Source of the DNA: an uncultured Acetatifactor sp.
Lineage (GTDB): Bacteria; Bacillota; Clostridia; Lachnospirales; Lachnospiraceae
DNA length: 64,000 nt
Assembly (NCBI GenBank): GCA_910583845.1
Contig: CAJUAB010000006.1
Coordinates: forward strand, 1 to 64,000
Direction: 5' to 3'
Position numbers and translations under genes: made by a program. A model generated the notes under the pieces. The model had not been told where the DNA came from. It saw only the letters and a list, made by a program, of their open reading frames with translations, and ran no database searches. Positions 1 through 9,841 of the stretch are shown one piece after another; the stretch's first letter is position 1; each line of letters begins with the position of its first letter.

Positions 1-161
1 AGCCTGGTGCGGATTGGCGGGATTTTTTTGAGGATAGGCTGTCAAACTCCCGTGAGATGATCGCGGAGATCAACAGAAGTCAGCTCCGGGAGGAAGAAGT
101 GCTGTCTGATTATGCGTATCGCTATGATGCCGTGACGGGGAAAATCAAGGAAGTTCTTTAA
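1..161 (+). CDS. C-terminal end of an unrecognised protein (5' partial)
   Basis: An open frame enters from the left edge (first full codon at base 3) and stops at TAA 159-161, leaving about 52 residues. The tail is hydrophilic and probably helical, ending in YRYDAVTGKIKEVL. I do not recognise the family and nothing in this short tail indicates a function. A weak hairpin (ACTTCA/TGAAGT, about 177-194) followed by a short T-run lies just downstream and may end transcription before the tRNA promoter. Confidence 0.6.
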   Translation, partial: PGADWRDFFEDRLSNSREMIAEINRSQLREEEVLSDYAYRYDAVTGKIKEVL

Positions 162-227
162 ATTCGGCGGTCTGACTTCAAAAATCTGAAGTTTTCGGAG
201 AAATTTTAAATTTCCTTCAAAAAGTTA

Positions 228-256
228 TAGACAAACAGAGTTTTTTGTGTTACTAT
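228..256 (+). promoter_or_regulatory. Promoter of tRNA-Arg
   Basis: A -35 box TAGACA (228-233) and a -10 box TACTAT (251-256) are separated by 17 bp. The predicted start, near 263, falls inside the left arm of the inverted repeat that encloses the tRNA. Confidence 0.6.
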
Positions 257-257
257 G

Positions 258-377
258 ATCAAGGTGATGTAATAAATTTGTAACATTTGCGTCCGTAGTC
301 TAATGGATAGAACGAAGGCCTCCGACGCCTTTAATGCAGGTTCGATTCCTGTCGGACGCACTTTACATCACCTTGAT
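258..377. repeat. Perfect 15-bp inverted repeat enclosing tRNA-Arg
   Basis: ATCAAGGTGATGTAA (258-272) is repeated exactly in inverse orientation at 363-377, with only the tRNA and a few bases between. In the precursor transcript the part of the leader downstream of the predicted start could pair with the trailer and extend the acceptor stem. The perfect match is seen directly; a processing role is inference. Confidence 0.8.
289..360 (+). tRNA. tRNA-Arg (anticodon CCG)
   Basis: Complete cloverleaf of 72 nt. Acceptor stem GCGTCCG (289-295) pairs with CGGACGC (353-359), discriminator base A360. The anticodon arm AAGGC-CTCCGAC-GCCTT gives anticodon CCG, which reads the CGG arginine codon. The T-arm contains GGTTCGATTCC. 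CCA is not encoded, so it must be added by nucleotidyltransferase. The gene stands alone behind its own promoter and is followed by a strong terminator. Confidence 0.97.
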
Positions 378-427
378 TATTTTTATGTGGCATTTTCGTA
401 GAGACCACAGTTGGTGTTTTGTTCCTG

Positions 428-466
428 ACAATAGAATCCACGCTCTGCGGGGATTCTATTGTTTTT
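428..466 (+). terminator. Intrinsic terminator of the tRNA-Arg unit
   Basis: A perfect 12-bp stem (428-439 with 451-462, ACAATAGAATCC/GGATTCTATTGT) with an 11-nt loop, running into TTTT. Confidence 0.85.
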
Positions 467-603
467 ACCCGGACAATTGCGAAACGCTTCTATACTGGAA
501 CAGGAATTGAGCAATACAGACAGGTCAGGGCAGCCCTGCCCCCGCATTTGACACCCGTTTTCGCAATTGGCTGTTGTTTTACCGGAATGAAAGGATATGA
601 GAT

Positions 604-1818
604 ATGATAAAGGATCAATTGAGAGAGGTCCGGGATTTTGCCGTGAGAAACGGCAAGCTGGTATTTCCCGTGATTTTGATTGTCGCTGTGGCGGCCACCG
701 TGACGCTGGCTTTGAAGGCGGGAAATGTGGACGAATTACAGCAGCCGCTGCCAACTTCGGAGGAAATGCCATTGGAAGCGTCACCGACGCCCGAACCGGG
801 GGCGGACCCGAAGGATGCCGCGATGGAGAAGAACACGGACGGTGATTTGTATTCTCTGATTGCCACATATTATAACGCGTTTGCCACAGGGGACGTGGAT
901 ACCATCAAAAGCATCTCCACCTATATGGAGGAGACAGAGGAAATCCGGATTCCGGAGATGGCGAAATATGTGGAAAGCTATCCGTTGATTGATATTTATA
1001 CCAAGCCGGGCCCCAGAGAAAATTCCTATCTGGCCTATGTGTACTTCCATATGACAGTATCGGGGTTCGAGGAGGAAGTTCCGGGCATGGATACCTTCTA
1101 TGTCTGCACCAATGAAGACGGAACCCTGTATCTGAACACGGACGAGGTGGTGCCGGACGCGGAACTGGAGTATATCCGGGAAATGAATCTACAGGATGAT
1201 GTAGTGGAATTGAACAATCAGACCAATGTGGAATGCAATGAAATCTTTTTGAACAACGCGGACCTCTTCTACTATGTGCAGGAGCTGGTGGCGGATGTGA
1301 AAAAGACCACAGGCGAGACCCTGGCCGCCCAGAATATCGAAGGGGAAGAGCCGTCGCCGCCGGAGGGCGAGGCGGCATCCCCGGAGGGCGGCGGAGAGGG
1401 AGAGCCGCCGCAGCAGACAGCGCCGCAGCCTACTTCCGGAACTGCCACTACCACCGTCAATGTCCGCATCTCTGACAGCGAACAGGCGGAGAAAATCGGC
1501 AAGGTGTCCGGCGGCACGGAAGTGCCCATCGTAGAACAGCTGCTGAACGGTTGGACCCACATTCTGTACGAGGGGAAGGACGGATATATCAAATCGGAAT
1601 TTTTAAGAGTGGCGGAGACGGCGGACAACAGTCAGGTCATCGGCCAGGTGACGGCCAGTACCAATATCAATGTGCGGCTTGCTCCCAGCCAGGAAGCGGC
1701 GAAAATGGGAGTCCTCACAGGCGGAGATCAGGCGGATCTGCTGGAGAGGGCGGATGGCTGGTGCAAGGTAATCTACAACGGCCAGGTGGGCTATGTGAAA
1801 GAAGAATATGTGGAATAA
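604..1818 (+). CDS. Membrane-anchored protein with two C-terminal SH3b domains
   Basis: 404 aa. A short cytoplasmic start is followed by one membrane segment (about residues 19-37) and an acidic, proline-rich linker. A middle region (about 80-230) looks like a small alpha/beta NTF2-like fold. A second Pro/Glu/Gly linker leads to two bacterial SH3 domains (about 280-340 and 345-404), each with the NVR-start, GW-middle and GYI/GYV-end pattern. SH3b domains usually bind peptidoglycan, so a wall-facing role is likely; no catalytic domain is visible. The ATG at 604 follows a GAAAGGA box. The gene is monocistronic, with a terminator at 1861. Confidence 0.8.
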   Translation: MIKDQLREVRDFAVRNGKLVFPVILIVAVAATVTLALKAGNVDELQQPLPTSEEMPLEASPTPEPGADPKDAAMEKNTDGDLYSLIATYYNAFATGDVDTIKSISTYMEETEEIRIPEMAKYVESYPLIDIYTKPGPRENSYLAYVYFHMTVSGFEEEVPGMDTFYVCTNEDGTLYLNTDEVVPDAELEYIREMNLQDDVVELNNQTNVECNEIFLNNADLFYYVQELVADVKKTTGETLAAQNIEGEEPSPPEGEAASPEGGGEGEPPQQTAPQPTSGTATTTVNVRISDSEQAEKIGKVSGGTEVPIVEQLLNGWTHILYEGKDGYIKSEFLRVAETADNSQVIGQVTASTNINVRLAPSQEAAKMGVLTGGDQADLLERADGWCKVIYNGQVGYVKEEYVE

Positions 1819-1860
1819 TTCTGTATAGATTTTATGTTATGCCATATACTAGGAGAGGAA

Positions 1861-1888
1861 GGATGCTGTCTCAGGACAGCATCCTTTT
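1861..1888 (+). terminator. Terminator after the SH3b protein gene
   Basis: A 10-bp perfect stem GGATGCTGTC/GACAGCATCC (1861-1870, 1875-1884) with a 4-nt loop, followed by TTTT. Confidence 0.85.
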
Positions 1889-1933
1889 ATCGTACAGGAA
1901 GGGATTCTTTCCGGAGACGGAAAACTAGGTCTT

Positions 1934-1952
1934 TACCCTTTGGAGCCATCGC
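1934..1952 (+). repeat. Solo fragment of the pheS-pheT 113-bp repeat
   Basis: TACCCTTTGGAGCCATCGC matches the 3' edge of the 113-bp repeat units at 26.9-27.3 kb in 18 of 19 positions. Here it lies 38 bp ahead of the start codon at 1990, followed by a GC-rich string. Confidence 0.5.
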
Positions 1953-1989
1953 CACGCGGCGGCGCGGCGAGTAATACAGGAGGTTTGCG

Positions 1990-2421
1990 ATGAGATCACA
2001 GGAAATTGCGGTATATAAGGAAATTCAGAAAAATACGGAGATGGCCATGCGGGCTCTGGACATTATCAACGACAAGATCTATGATGAGGACCTGGCCAGG
2101 CAGATGTCCCGCCAGTCTCTGAAATACTCGGAGATCCACAATCAGGCAGTGTCGCAGCTGCTGCAGGCAAAGGCGGAGCCCTATCATGAGAGCCATGTGG
2201 AGAATCTGATGCTGGCAGGAACCATTCACTACAATACCCTGCTCAACACCAGCACCAGCCATATAGCGGAGATGCTGATCAAGAACAGTAACCAGGGGAT
2301 CATGGATATGAACCGGATTCTGAATCGCAATGAGGAAGCCGGTGAGAAACCTACCATGCTGGCCCAGCAGCTGATATCCTTCGAGGAAAAGAATGTGGAG
2401 CGACTGACGAAATATCTCTGA
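1990..2421 (+). CDS. Small all-helical protein of unknown function
   Basis: 143 aa with no signal peptide or membrane segment. Composition and heptad spacing suggest an all-helical bundle. A central His-containing stretch (PYHESHVENLMLAG, IHYNTLL) and scattered Glu residues recall ferritin-like or DUF2383-like four-helix proteins, but no complete metal-binding motif can be assigned. The ATG follows an excellent CAGGAGG box. The gene stands alone between a terminator and the gdhA promoter. Family not recognised with confidence. Confidence 0.7.
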   Translation: MRSQEIAVYKEIQKNTEMAMRALDIINDKIYDEDLARQMSRQSLKYSEIHNQAVSQLLQAKAEPYHESHVENLMLAGTIHYNTLLNTSTSHIAEMLIKNSNQGIMDMNRILNRNEEAGEKPTMLAQQLISFEEKNVERLTKYL

Positions 2422-2594
2422 CAGATACGCGCGGACGGCTCCCGCGTCAGAGCATTGTACCGGCCCGGCTCTTCCCGGGGCGTCAGGGATTTTTGGAGTT
2501 GCCGGAATCGCATAATTGTATACATGTATAATTTCTTGTGCAATTTGTATAAAAAAGTCAAGAAAACTTCTCAAATTCAGCGTGATAAAGCATG

Positions 2595-2623
2595 TTGCCT
2601 GATTGGAAAAACAGCGATATAAT
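2595..2623 (+). promoter_or_regulatory. gdhA promoter
   Basis: -35 TTGCCT (2595-2600), 17-bp spacer, perfect -10 TATAAT (2618-2623), 70 bp ahead of the gdhA start. Confidence 0.75.
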
Positions 2624-2678
2624 AGTGCAGGAAGTTGCTTTTGTTTCCTGTATTGCAGGACATGGGAAAATACATTAA

Positions 2679-4040
<1,362 letters not shown>

Positions 4041-4066
4041 TACCAAAACGGGAATGATTATATCTG

Positions 4067-4105
4067 AAAGCCCTGGTCCGTGAGAGTACGGGACCGGGGC
4101 TTTTA
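4067..4105 (+). terminator. gdhA terminator
   Basis: A long imperfect stem (AAAGCCCTGGTCCGT against ACGGGACCGGGGCTTT) with a short loop, running into TTTTAT. Confidence 0.8.
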
Positions 4106-4241
4106 TATGATGACTGGACAAAGAGGCCGTCTGCATCTGGACAATTTCGCAAAAATATAGTAGCATGAGTAGGAAAGGCCGAAGAATATCAGCGGCCGCA
4201 GACCGCAGAGGCAGGTTTGGAACGGATTGGAGTGACGGAGG

Positions 4242-5138
4242 ATGCGGCAGGGCAGGATCGCCATTGTGGAGGATGAGGCTTCACATGCGGATTTACTGAC
4301 ACGACATATAGAGAGCTGGCAGAGGCAGCAGGACATGGTAAAACTCCATGTGCGGCGCTTCCGCCATTCTGCCGAGTTTTTCTTTTCCTGGGAGGAAGAG
4401 AGTTTTGACATGATCTTTCTGGATATACAGATGCCGGGCATAAACGGCATGGAGACGGCGCGCAGAATCCGGGAGACGGACAGCAGTGTAAAGCTGGTAT
4501 TTACCACGGGCATAACGGACTATCTCCAGGAAGGGTACGAGGTGGAGGCGATCCGGTATCTGCTCAAGCCCATCACCCGGGAAAAGGTGTGGCAGTGCCT
4601 GGATAAGCTGTTACAGGAGCCGGTCAGGACGCCGCTTTTGATGTTTCAGAGCATGGAGGGCGTGGTGAAGATCCCCGAGCAGGAGGTAGAGTATCTGGAG
4701 GCCAGAGGGCATTATACCATATGTCATCTGCGGCCAGGGGGACGCAAGGTGAGCCGGAGCGGGAGAGAGCAGGGCCGGGAAGTGGCAGAGCAGACCCGGA
4801 GCGGGGTAAAAAGGAGCCAGGGGACGTCAGAGCAATATCGGGAGTGTGCAGAAGAGATTCAGCTGAAGGAGAGTTTTAACGCTCTGTGTGAGAAGCTGTC
4901 CCCAAGGCCCTTTGTCCGCTGTCATCGCTCCTACCTGTGCAGTATCGCGCGGATCTATCGGGTGGAGCGGACGGAGATTTTGCTGGAGAGCGGAGAAAGC
5001 ATCCCCCTGAGCCGCCGGATGTATGAACCGGTGACAAAGGCGTTTATCTCCTACTTTCGAAGAGAGGGGGAAGTCTCCGGTGATTTCTCAGAAGGGGAAG
5101 AGAGAGAAACGGAGCGTGGAAAACATGCGGATCAGTAA
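4242..5138 (+). CDS. LytTR-family response regulator
   Basis: 298 aa. Residues 1-120 are a receiver domain with the acidic pair VEDE, the phospho-acceptor Asp in IFLDIQMPG, the conserved Thr in FTTG and the Lys in LLKPI. The C-terminal half is a LytTR DNA-binding domain (VVKIPEQEVEYLEARGHY through FVRCHRSYLCS to IPLSRRMYEPV). About 45 charged, low-complexity residues (roughly 165-210) interrupt the LytTR domain where relatives have a short loop. GGAG at 4229-4232 sets the start. The gene overlaps the kinase gene by 59 bp. A likely target is the direct repeat before the ABC genes. Confidence 0.9.
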   Translation: MRQGRIAIVEDEASHADLLTRHIESWQRQQDMVKLHVRRFRHSAEFFFSWEEESFDMIFLDIQMPGINGMETARRIRETDSSVKLVFTTGITDYLQEGYEVEAIRYLLKPITREKVWQCLDKLLQEPVRTPLLMFQSMEGVVKIPEQEVEYLEARGHYTICHLRPGGRKVSRSGREQGREVAEQTRSGVKRSQGTSEQYRECAEEIQLKESFNALCEKLSPRPFVRCHRSYLCSIARIYRVERTEILLESGESIPLSRRMYEPVTKAFISYFRREGEVSGDFSEGEERETERGKHADQ

Positions 5139-5796
5139 AAAGATGGAGCGCAGGATGGCGGCCTATCAGCAGGATCTGATGGAAAAGCACTGCGAGGAAG
5201 TGGAGAATATGTACCGCCAGACGAGAGGCTGGCGTCACGATTACCGTAACCATATACAGACCATGAAGGCGTATCTTTCCATGGGGCGCTATGAGGAGCT
5301 GGCGGATTATCTGGATCAGCTGGATGAGGACCTACAGGCGGTGGACATGGTGGTCAAGACCGGCAATGTGATGGTGGACGCGGTTTTAAACAGCAAGATC
5401 TCGGTGGCCAGAGCCCGGCAGATCACCGTGGAGGCCAAGGCCAGGGTGCCCCGGCAGCTGTCCATTGCCGAAGTGGATCTCTGCGTGATTCTGGGCAATC
5501 TTCTGGACAACGCCATTGAGGCCTGTATGCGCGTTGCTCCAGAGAAGGATCGCTTTATCCGCGTTTACATAGATATATTGCGGGGACAGCTCTACATCTA
5601 TGTGATCAACGCCGTCAAAGAGAAGCCGCGGAGGCAGGGCGGCAGATATCTGTCCGCGAAATCCGCCCGGGGACATGGCTACGGCCTGGTGCGGATGGAC
5701 CAGGTAGTGGAAAAGTATCAAGGCTATCTGGACCGGCAGGACGAGGACGGTGTGTTTGCCACGGAGGTGCTGCTGCCGCTGGATACGCCGGAGTGA
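5080..5796 (+). CDS. GHKL-type sensor kinase lacking a membrane sensor
   Basis: 238 aa from a GTG start (5080, preceded by AGAGGGGG); ATG 5125 is the alternative. A coiled-coil helix leads to an AgrC-like phospho-acceptor motif (RHDYRNH, about residue 53), then an ATPase domain with N-box ILGNLLDNAIEAC and G-box GHGYGLVRM. This matches the catalytic half of the AgrC/NatK class, but the usual multi-pass sensor domain is absent, so the protein is cytoplasmic or recruited by a partner. It is translationally coupled to the LytTR regulator, its likely phosphorylation target. The adjacent ABC exporter pair is the obvious candidate membrane partner; this is inference. Confidence 0.88.
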   Translation: MISQKGKREKRSVENMRISKKMERRMAAYQQDLMEKHCEEVENMYRQTRGWRHDYRNHIQTMKAYLSMGRYEELADYLDQLDEDLQAVDMVVKTGNVMVDAVLNSKISVARARQITVEAKARVPRQLSIAEVDLCVILGNLLDNAIEACMRVAPEKDRFIRVYIDILRGQLYIYVINAVKEKPRRQGGRYLSAKSARGHGYGLVRMDQVVEKYQGYLDRQDEDGVFATEVLLPLDTPE

Positions 5797-5836
5797 GCCG
5801 CGGAGCGGGACAGGATGTCAGAATATAACGGAATTT

Positions 5837-5901
5837 CCATTCGTGCGTGAATCAGACCATTCGTGCACGATTTTTTTTTGCCCGGAAAACCATGCTATAA
5901 T
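5837..5901 (+). promoter_or_regulatory. Direct-repeat operator and extended -10 promoter of the ABC genes
   Basis: CCATTCGTGC occurs at 5837-5846 and again at 5857-5866, an exact 20-bp period on one helix face. It is followed by a poor -35 region (T-run, about 5873-5878) and an extended -10 TGCTATAAT (5893-5901). Such repeats just upstream of a weak -35 are the arrangement used by LytTR activators of the AgrA/ComE type. Assignment to the neighbouring regulator is inference. Confidence 0.55.
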
Positions 5902-5954
5902 ACAGGTGATTCTACAGGATGGAGCTGATACGGAAAAAGGAGATGGTATGTGAG

Positions 5955-7865
5955 ATGAGAACGAAGGGACAGAAAGGTCAGGCAGAGAGCGGCCGGGTAG
6001 TGCGCCACAGTATTCCCGGCAATATTCTTTTCTGGCTGGGAATTTATTGGAAGTGGGCGCCGGGGGTGGTATTGCTGGGGGCGCTGGAATTGGTTCTGGG
6101 GGCGCTGGTTCCTCTGGTGGGCATCTATCTGCCCAAGCTGGTGCTGGATCTGCTGGCGGGACATGTCACGGCGGCAGCGCTGATCCGCGTTCTGGGGCTG
6201 TGGGGGTTGATGGCGGCAGTATTATACGGAGTGAAGGGCGGTCTGAACGGCAAATATTTTGTGCAGAATTCTGTGCGCAGTTACCTTATGCCGGAACTTT
6301 TTCTCAAGAGCCTGCGGGTTTCCTATGAGATCCCTGAGTCCGAGTGGGGGAAAAAGGCCTATCAGGAGGCTCTGGGAGTAGCGGCAGGCGGAGACTGGAG
6401 TGCGAGCACCAGAACCTTTGACGGCACTCTGGCGATTTTGCAGAATATTCTGTGCTTTGTACTGTACTCCACCGTGCTCGGTGTGCTGAGCCCCTGGATT
6501 GTTCTGGGGCTGGTGGCATTATCCATGCTGAATATTCTGGTGATTGAGAAGGGGCTGCGTTTTGAGGATTCCATGCGGGAGAGGGAGGCGGTGCATGGCA
6601 GACACTGGAATTACATCCTCTCCGCCATGGGCAATATGACGGCGGCCAAAGATGTGCGGATCTTCGGCATGCACTCCTGGCTCGGCAGTATCCGGGACCG
6701 GGTGGTGGGGGAGATGGAAGAGGACAAGAAGGCATACCAGCGTCTGCACAACTGGCAGCAGGTCATGAACGGACTGATCGGTCTGGCACGGGATGTGGCG
6801 GCTTATGGCTGCCTGATTTACAGCGTGTCCACAGGGCGGATCGGCGTGAGCGATTTTGTGTTGTACTTTGGGGCTGTGACCGGATTCTCCGGTTTTGTCA
6901 CAGGGATACTGTACCAGGTGGGCGATCTGAAATCCGCCCGCAATGCCACCGACTACTTTCGGGCTTATATGGCGCTTCCGGAGGAGGTCTCCGGGGAGGA
7001 AGAAAAGAGCATGGGGCAAGCGGGGCAGGAGAGCCCTGTGGGAACGGGGGCTCCCGAAATTGTCTTTGAGGATGTGAGTTTTGCCTATAAGAAGGAGGAC
7101 GGCACTTCCGGGGAGATGGTCCTGGAACATTTTAATCTGACCATCGCGTCCGGGGAGAAGCTGGCGCTGGTGGGGGTAAACGGCGCGGGCAAGACCACGC
7201 TGGTAAAGCTATTGTGCGGCCTGTACCAGCCTGACCGGGGGCGCATTCTGATAAACGGCCGCAGCCGGAAGGAGATGACGCCCGGGGAGTGGTACCGGAT
7301 GCTCTCCGTGGTGTTTCAGGAACAGCTGATCCTTCCCATAACCATAGCGGAGAATCTGTCCTTGCAGCGCCGGGAGGAAACGGATGACGAAAGGGCCTGG
7401 GCGGCGCTGGAAAAGGCGGGGCTTTCGGAGACTTTCGCGCGGCAGAAGCTCACGCTGGACACTTTTATGGAGAAAACCATATCCCGCAGGGGCATCGAGT
7501 TTTCCGGCGGGCAGCAGCAGCGGCTGATGCTGGCAAGGGCCCTGTATAAGGATGCCCCGCTGCTGGTGCTGGATGAGCCCACGGCGGCTCTGGACCCCAT
7601 AGCGGAGAGTGAGGTGTATGAGAGCTATCTGCGGCACAGCGAGGGCAAGACGGCTGTCTTTATCTCCCACAGACTGGCAAGCACCCGTTTCTCGGACCGG
7701 ATTATTCTGCTGGACCGGGGGCGGATTCAGGAGGAGGGCACCCACGAACAGCTGATGGAGCTGGGCGGCGCGTACGCCCATATGTATCAGGTGCAGAGCA
7801 GCTATTATGAGAAAGAAGCCGGGACGGAGATACCGGGAGAAGCGGCGGGATACGGCAAACGCTGA
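5955..7865 (+). CDS. ABC exporter half-transporter (TMD-NBD), subunit 1
   Basis: About 636 aa from ATG 5955 (AAAGGAG 12 bp upstream; in-frame ATGs at 5943 and 5919 are alternatives). The N-terminal half has about six membrane helices of the type I exporter fold. The NBD, from about residue 345, has Walker A GVNGAGKTT, Q-loop VVFQEQ, signature FSGGQQQR, Walker B LLVLDEPTAALDP and switch His FISHR. The following gene encodes a similar half-transporter 17 bp downstream, so a heterodimer is likely. Substrate is unknown; peptide or drug export are both possible. The neighbouring LytTR/GHKL pair suggests induction by an extracellular signal. Confidence 0.9.
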   Translation: MRTKGQKGQAESGRVVRHSIPGNILFWLGIYWKWAPGVVLLGALELVLGALVPLVGIYLPKLVLDLLAGHVTAAALIRVLGLWGLMAAVLYGVKGGLNGKYFVQNSVRSYLMPELFLKSLRVSYEIPESEWGKKAYQEALGVAAGGDWSASTRTFDGTLAILQNILCFVLYSTVLGVLSPWIVLGLVALSMLNILVIEKGLRFEDSMREREAVHGRHWNYILSAMGNMTAAKDVRIFGMHSWLGSIRDRVVGEMEEDKKAYQRLHNWQQVMNGLIGLARDVAAYGCLIYSVSTGRIGVSDFVLYFGAVTGFSGFVTGILYQVGDLKSARNATDYFRAYMALPEEVSGEEEKSMGQAGQESPVGTGAPEIVFEDVSFAYKKEDGTSGEMVLEHFNLTIASGEKLALVGVNGAGKTTLVKLLCGLYQPDRGRILINGRSRKEMTPGEWYRMLSVVFQEQLILPITIAENLSLQRREETDDERAWAALEKAGLSETFARQKLTLDTFMEKTISRRGIEFSGGQQQRLMLARALYKDAPLLVLDEPTAALDPIAESEVYESYLRHSEGKTAVFISHRLASTRFSDRIILLDRGRIQEEGTHEQLMELGGAYAHMYQVQSSYYEKEAGTEIPGEAAGYGKR

Positions 7866-7882
7866 ATCAGGAGGATGGGTTT

Positions 7883-9745
7883 ATGGAGACAGATCTGACA
7901 AGCAGGCTCCCCCTGCGGGAGCATATCAGAAATATCAGGAGCATATGGAAGGTGATCCGGGAATTGGACAGAACGTTTTTCCTGCACACAGGGATGAAGG
8001 CTCTGCTGGATACCGCAGGGTCCTACATGGGCCTGCTGCTGTCCGTATATGTTCTGGACCGGCTGGAGGAGGGAGCGGATTTACGGCGCAGCTTTATGGT
8101 GGCGGCTGTGACCTGCATCCTGCTGTTTTTCATGCAGCTCTGGGGCGGCATGCTGCGAAACCGCCTGAATGTGCGGTGGGAGATTGTTTACCGGAAATGG
8201 GACTGTATGACGGAAGAAAAGATTCTGAAGATGGATTTTTCCAGAATTGATGATCCGCAGACCCGCAGAATGCGGGAACGCATCTGGCAGGACAACAACT
8301 GGGGGGCGGGCATCAACACCATTCGCTGGTTCGCGGAGGAGATTATGGGCAGCCTGTGCAGACTGTTGGGCGCTCTGCTTGTGGGCGCTCCGGTTTTTCT
8401 CTACATGGTGTCAGCCCGAAATTGGACAATTCCGGTTATTCTGGCGGTTATGGCGGCTGTTCTGGCGGCGGGCTGCATTCTGGGAACCTTTTATGAAAAG
8501 AGACTGCAGCAGTTTATGATGGGGAAGGAAGAGTCGGATGAGGAGCGGATCAAAAACGCGTCTCTGGCCTGGGATCTGGCCATGAACTATGGACACAGTT
8601 ACCGGGATGGCAAGGACATCCGGCTGTATCAGGGATATGGGCTGCTGCGCTATTGGACGCTGGAGAAGATGCTGAAAGGAAAGCCCAGGGTGCGGGAGGC
8701 TTCGCTGAACAGCGGAAAAAGCAATTTTTTCGGCAGTTTTCCCTCCGGGATTGTGGAGTGCGGGGCCTATCTGATCGTGGCTCTGCTGTTCCTGGCCGGA
8801 GAGATGACCATAGGGAATGTGGTCCGCTTTGCCGGATGCCTGCGGAATATTTTCAGCGAGACAGCGGGCCTGGCCTATAAACTGCCCCAGCTGGCTCTGG
8901 GGGCCCGCAGACAGGCCAGCACTCTGGAATTTCTGAATATTGAGGACGAGATGCACAAGGGGAAACTGCCGCTGGAAAAGCGAAACGATCATCTGTACCG
9001 GATTGAGTTCCGGGATGTTTCGTTTAAGTATCCCAATACGGAGCAGTATGCCCTGCGACATTTTTCCATGGAGCTCAAGGTGGGGGAAAAGCTGGCGATC
9101 GTGGGCATGAACGGCTCCGGCAAGACAACTATGATAAAGCTCCTGTGCCGCCTGTATGATCCCCAGGAGGGGGAGATTCTGTTAAACGGGGTGGATATCC
9201 GTAAGTTCAGACAGGAGGAGTACAGCAGACTTTTCTCGGTGGTGTTCCAGGACTACCAGCTTTTTTCCTTTATGCTGGGGGAGAATGTGGCGGTCTGCGG
9301 CGAATATGACGAGGCGAGGGTGAAAAAGTGCCTGGAGGGCGCGGGGCTGGGGCGGAGACTGACGGAGCTGGAGCAGGGGATGCGCACATGGCTTTACAAG
9401 GATTACGAGGACGGGGTGGAGCTTTCCGGAGGAGAGGCCCAGAAAGTGGCCATCGCCAGGGCCGTCTATAAGACGGCACCCTTTGTGCTGCTGGATGAGC
9501 CCACGGCGGCTCTGGACCCTCTGGCGGAGTTCGAGATCTACAGGCGCTTTGACGAGATCGTGGAGGATAAGACGGCCATCTATATCTCCCACAGGCTGTC
9601 CTCCTGCCGGTTCTGTGACAGGATCGCGGTGTTTCACGAAGGCAGGCTGATCCAGCAGGGAACGCATGAGGAGCTGGTGAGGGACCGGGCGGGAAAATAT
9701 TACGAAATGTGGAACGCCCAGGCGCAGTACTATGTGGAGGCATAG
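7883..9745 (+). CDS. ABC exporter half-transporter (TMD-NBD), subunit 2
   Basis: 620 aa. Six-helix exporter membrane domain, then an NBD with Walker A GMNGSGKTT, Q-loop VVFQDYQ, signature LSGGEAQK, Walker B FVLLDEPTAALDP and switch His YISHR. Both NBDs of the pair keep the catalytic Glu after Walker B, so neither site looks degenerate, unlike many heterodimeric exporters. AGGAGG precedes the ATG. The gene is second and last of the unit, closed by the 9771 terminator. Function as partner of the upstream half-transporter is inferred from adjacency. Confidence 0.9.
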   Translation: METDLTSRLPLREHIRNIRSIWKVIRELDRTFFLHTGMKALLDTAGSYMGLLLSVYVLDRLEEGADLRRSFMVAAVTCILLFFMQLWGGMLRNRLNVRWEIVYRKWDCMTEEKILKMDFSRIDDPQTRRMRERIWQDNNWGAGINTIRWFAEEIMGSLCRLLGALLVGAPVFLYMVSARNWTIPVILAVMAAVLAAGCILGTFYEKRLQQFMMGKEESDEERIKNASLAWDLAMNYGHSYRDGKDIRLYQGYGLLRYWTLEKMLKGKPRVREASLNSGKSNFFGSFPSGIVECGAYLIVALLFLAGEMTIGNVVRFAGCLRNIFSETAGLAYKLPQLALGARRQASTLEFLNIEDEMHKGKLPLEKRNDHLYRIEFRDVSFKYPNTEQYALRHFSMELKVGEKLAIVGMNGSGKTTMIKLLCRLYDPQEGEILLNGVDIRKFRQEEYSRLFSVVFQDYQLFSFMLGENVAVCGEYDEARVKKCLEGAGLGRRLTELEQGMRTWLYKDYEDGVELSGGEAQKVAIARAVYKTAPFVLLDEPTAALDPLAEFEIYRRFDEIVEDKTAIYISHRLSSCRFCDRIAVFHEGRLIQQGTHEELVRDRAGKYYEMWNAQAQYYVEA

Positions 9746-9770
9746 AGACAGTTTTTCTGCCATGAATAAA

Positions 9771-9807
9771 GAAGGGTCTGACGCAGCTGTCGCGTCAGAC
9801 CCTTCTT
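9771..9807. terminator. Bidirectional terminator between the ABC genes and citrate synthase
   Basis: A 14-bp perfect stem (9771-9784 with 9792-9805, GAAGGGTCTGACGC/GCGTCAGACCCTTC) between convergent genes; T-rich on the plus side and A-rich before the stem, so it can serve both strands. Confidence 0.85.
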
Positions 9808-9841
9808 GCGGAGCGTGGATTCCCTTGCCGCAGCGGCGGAT

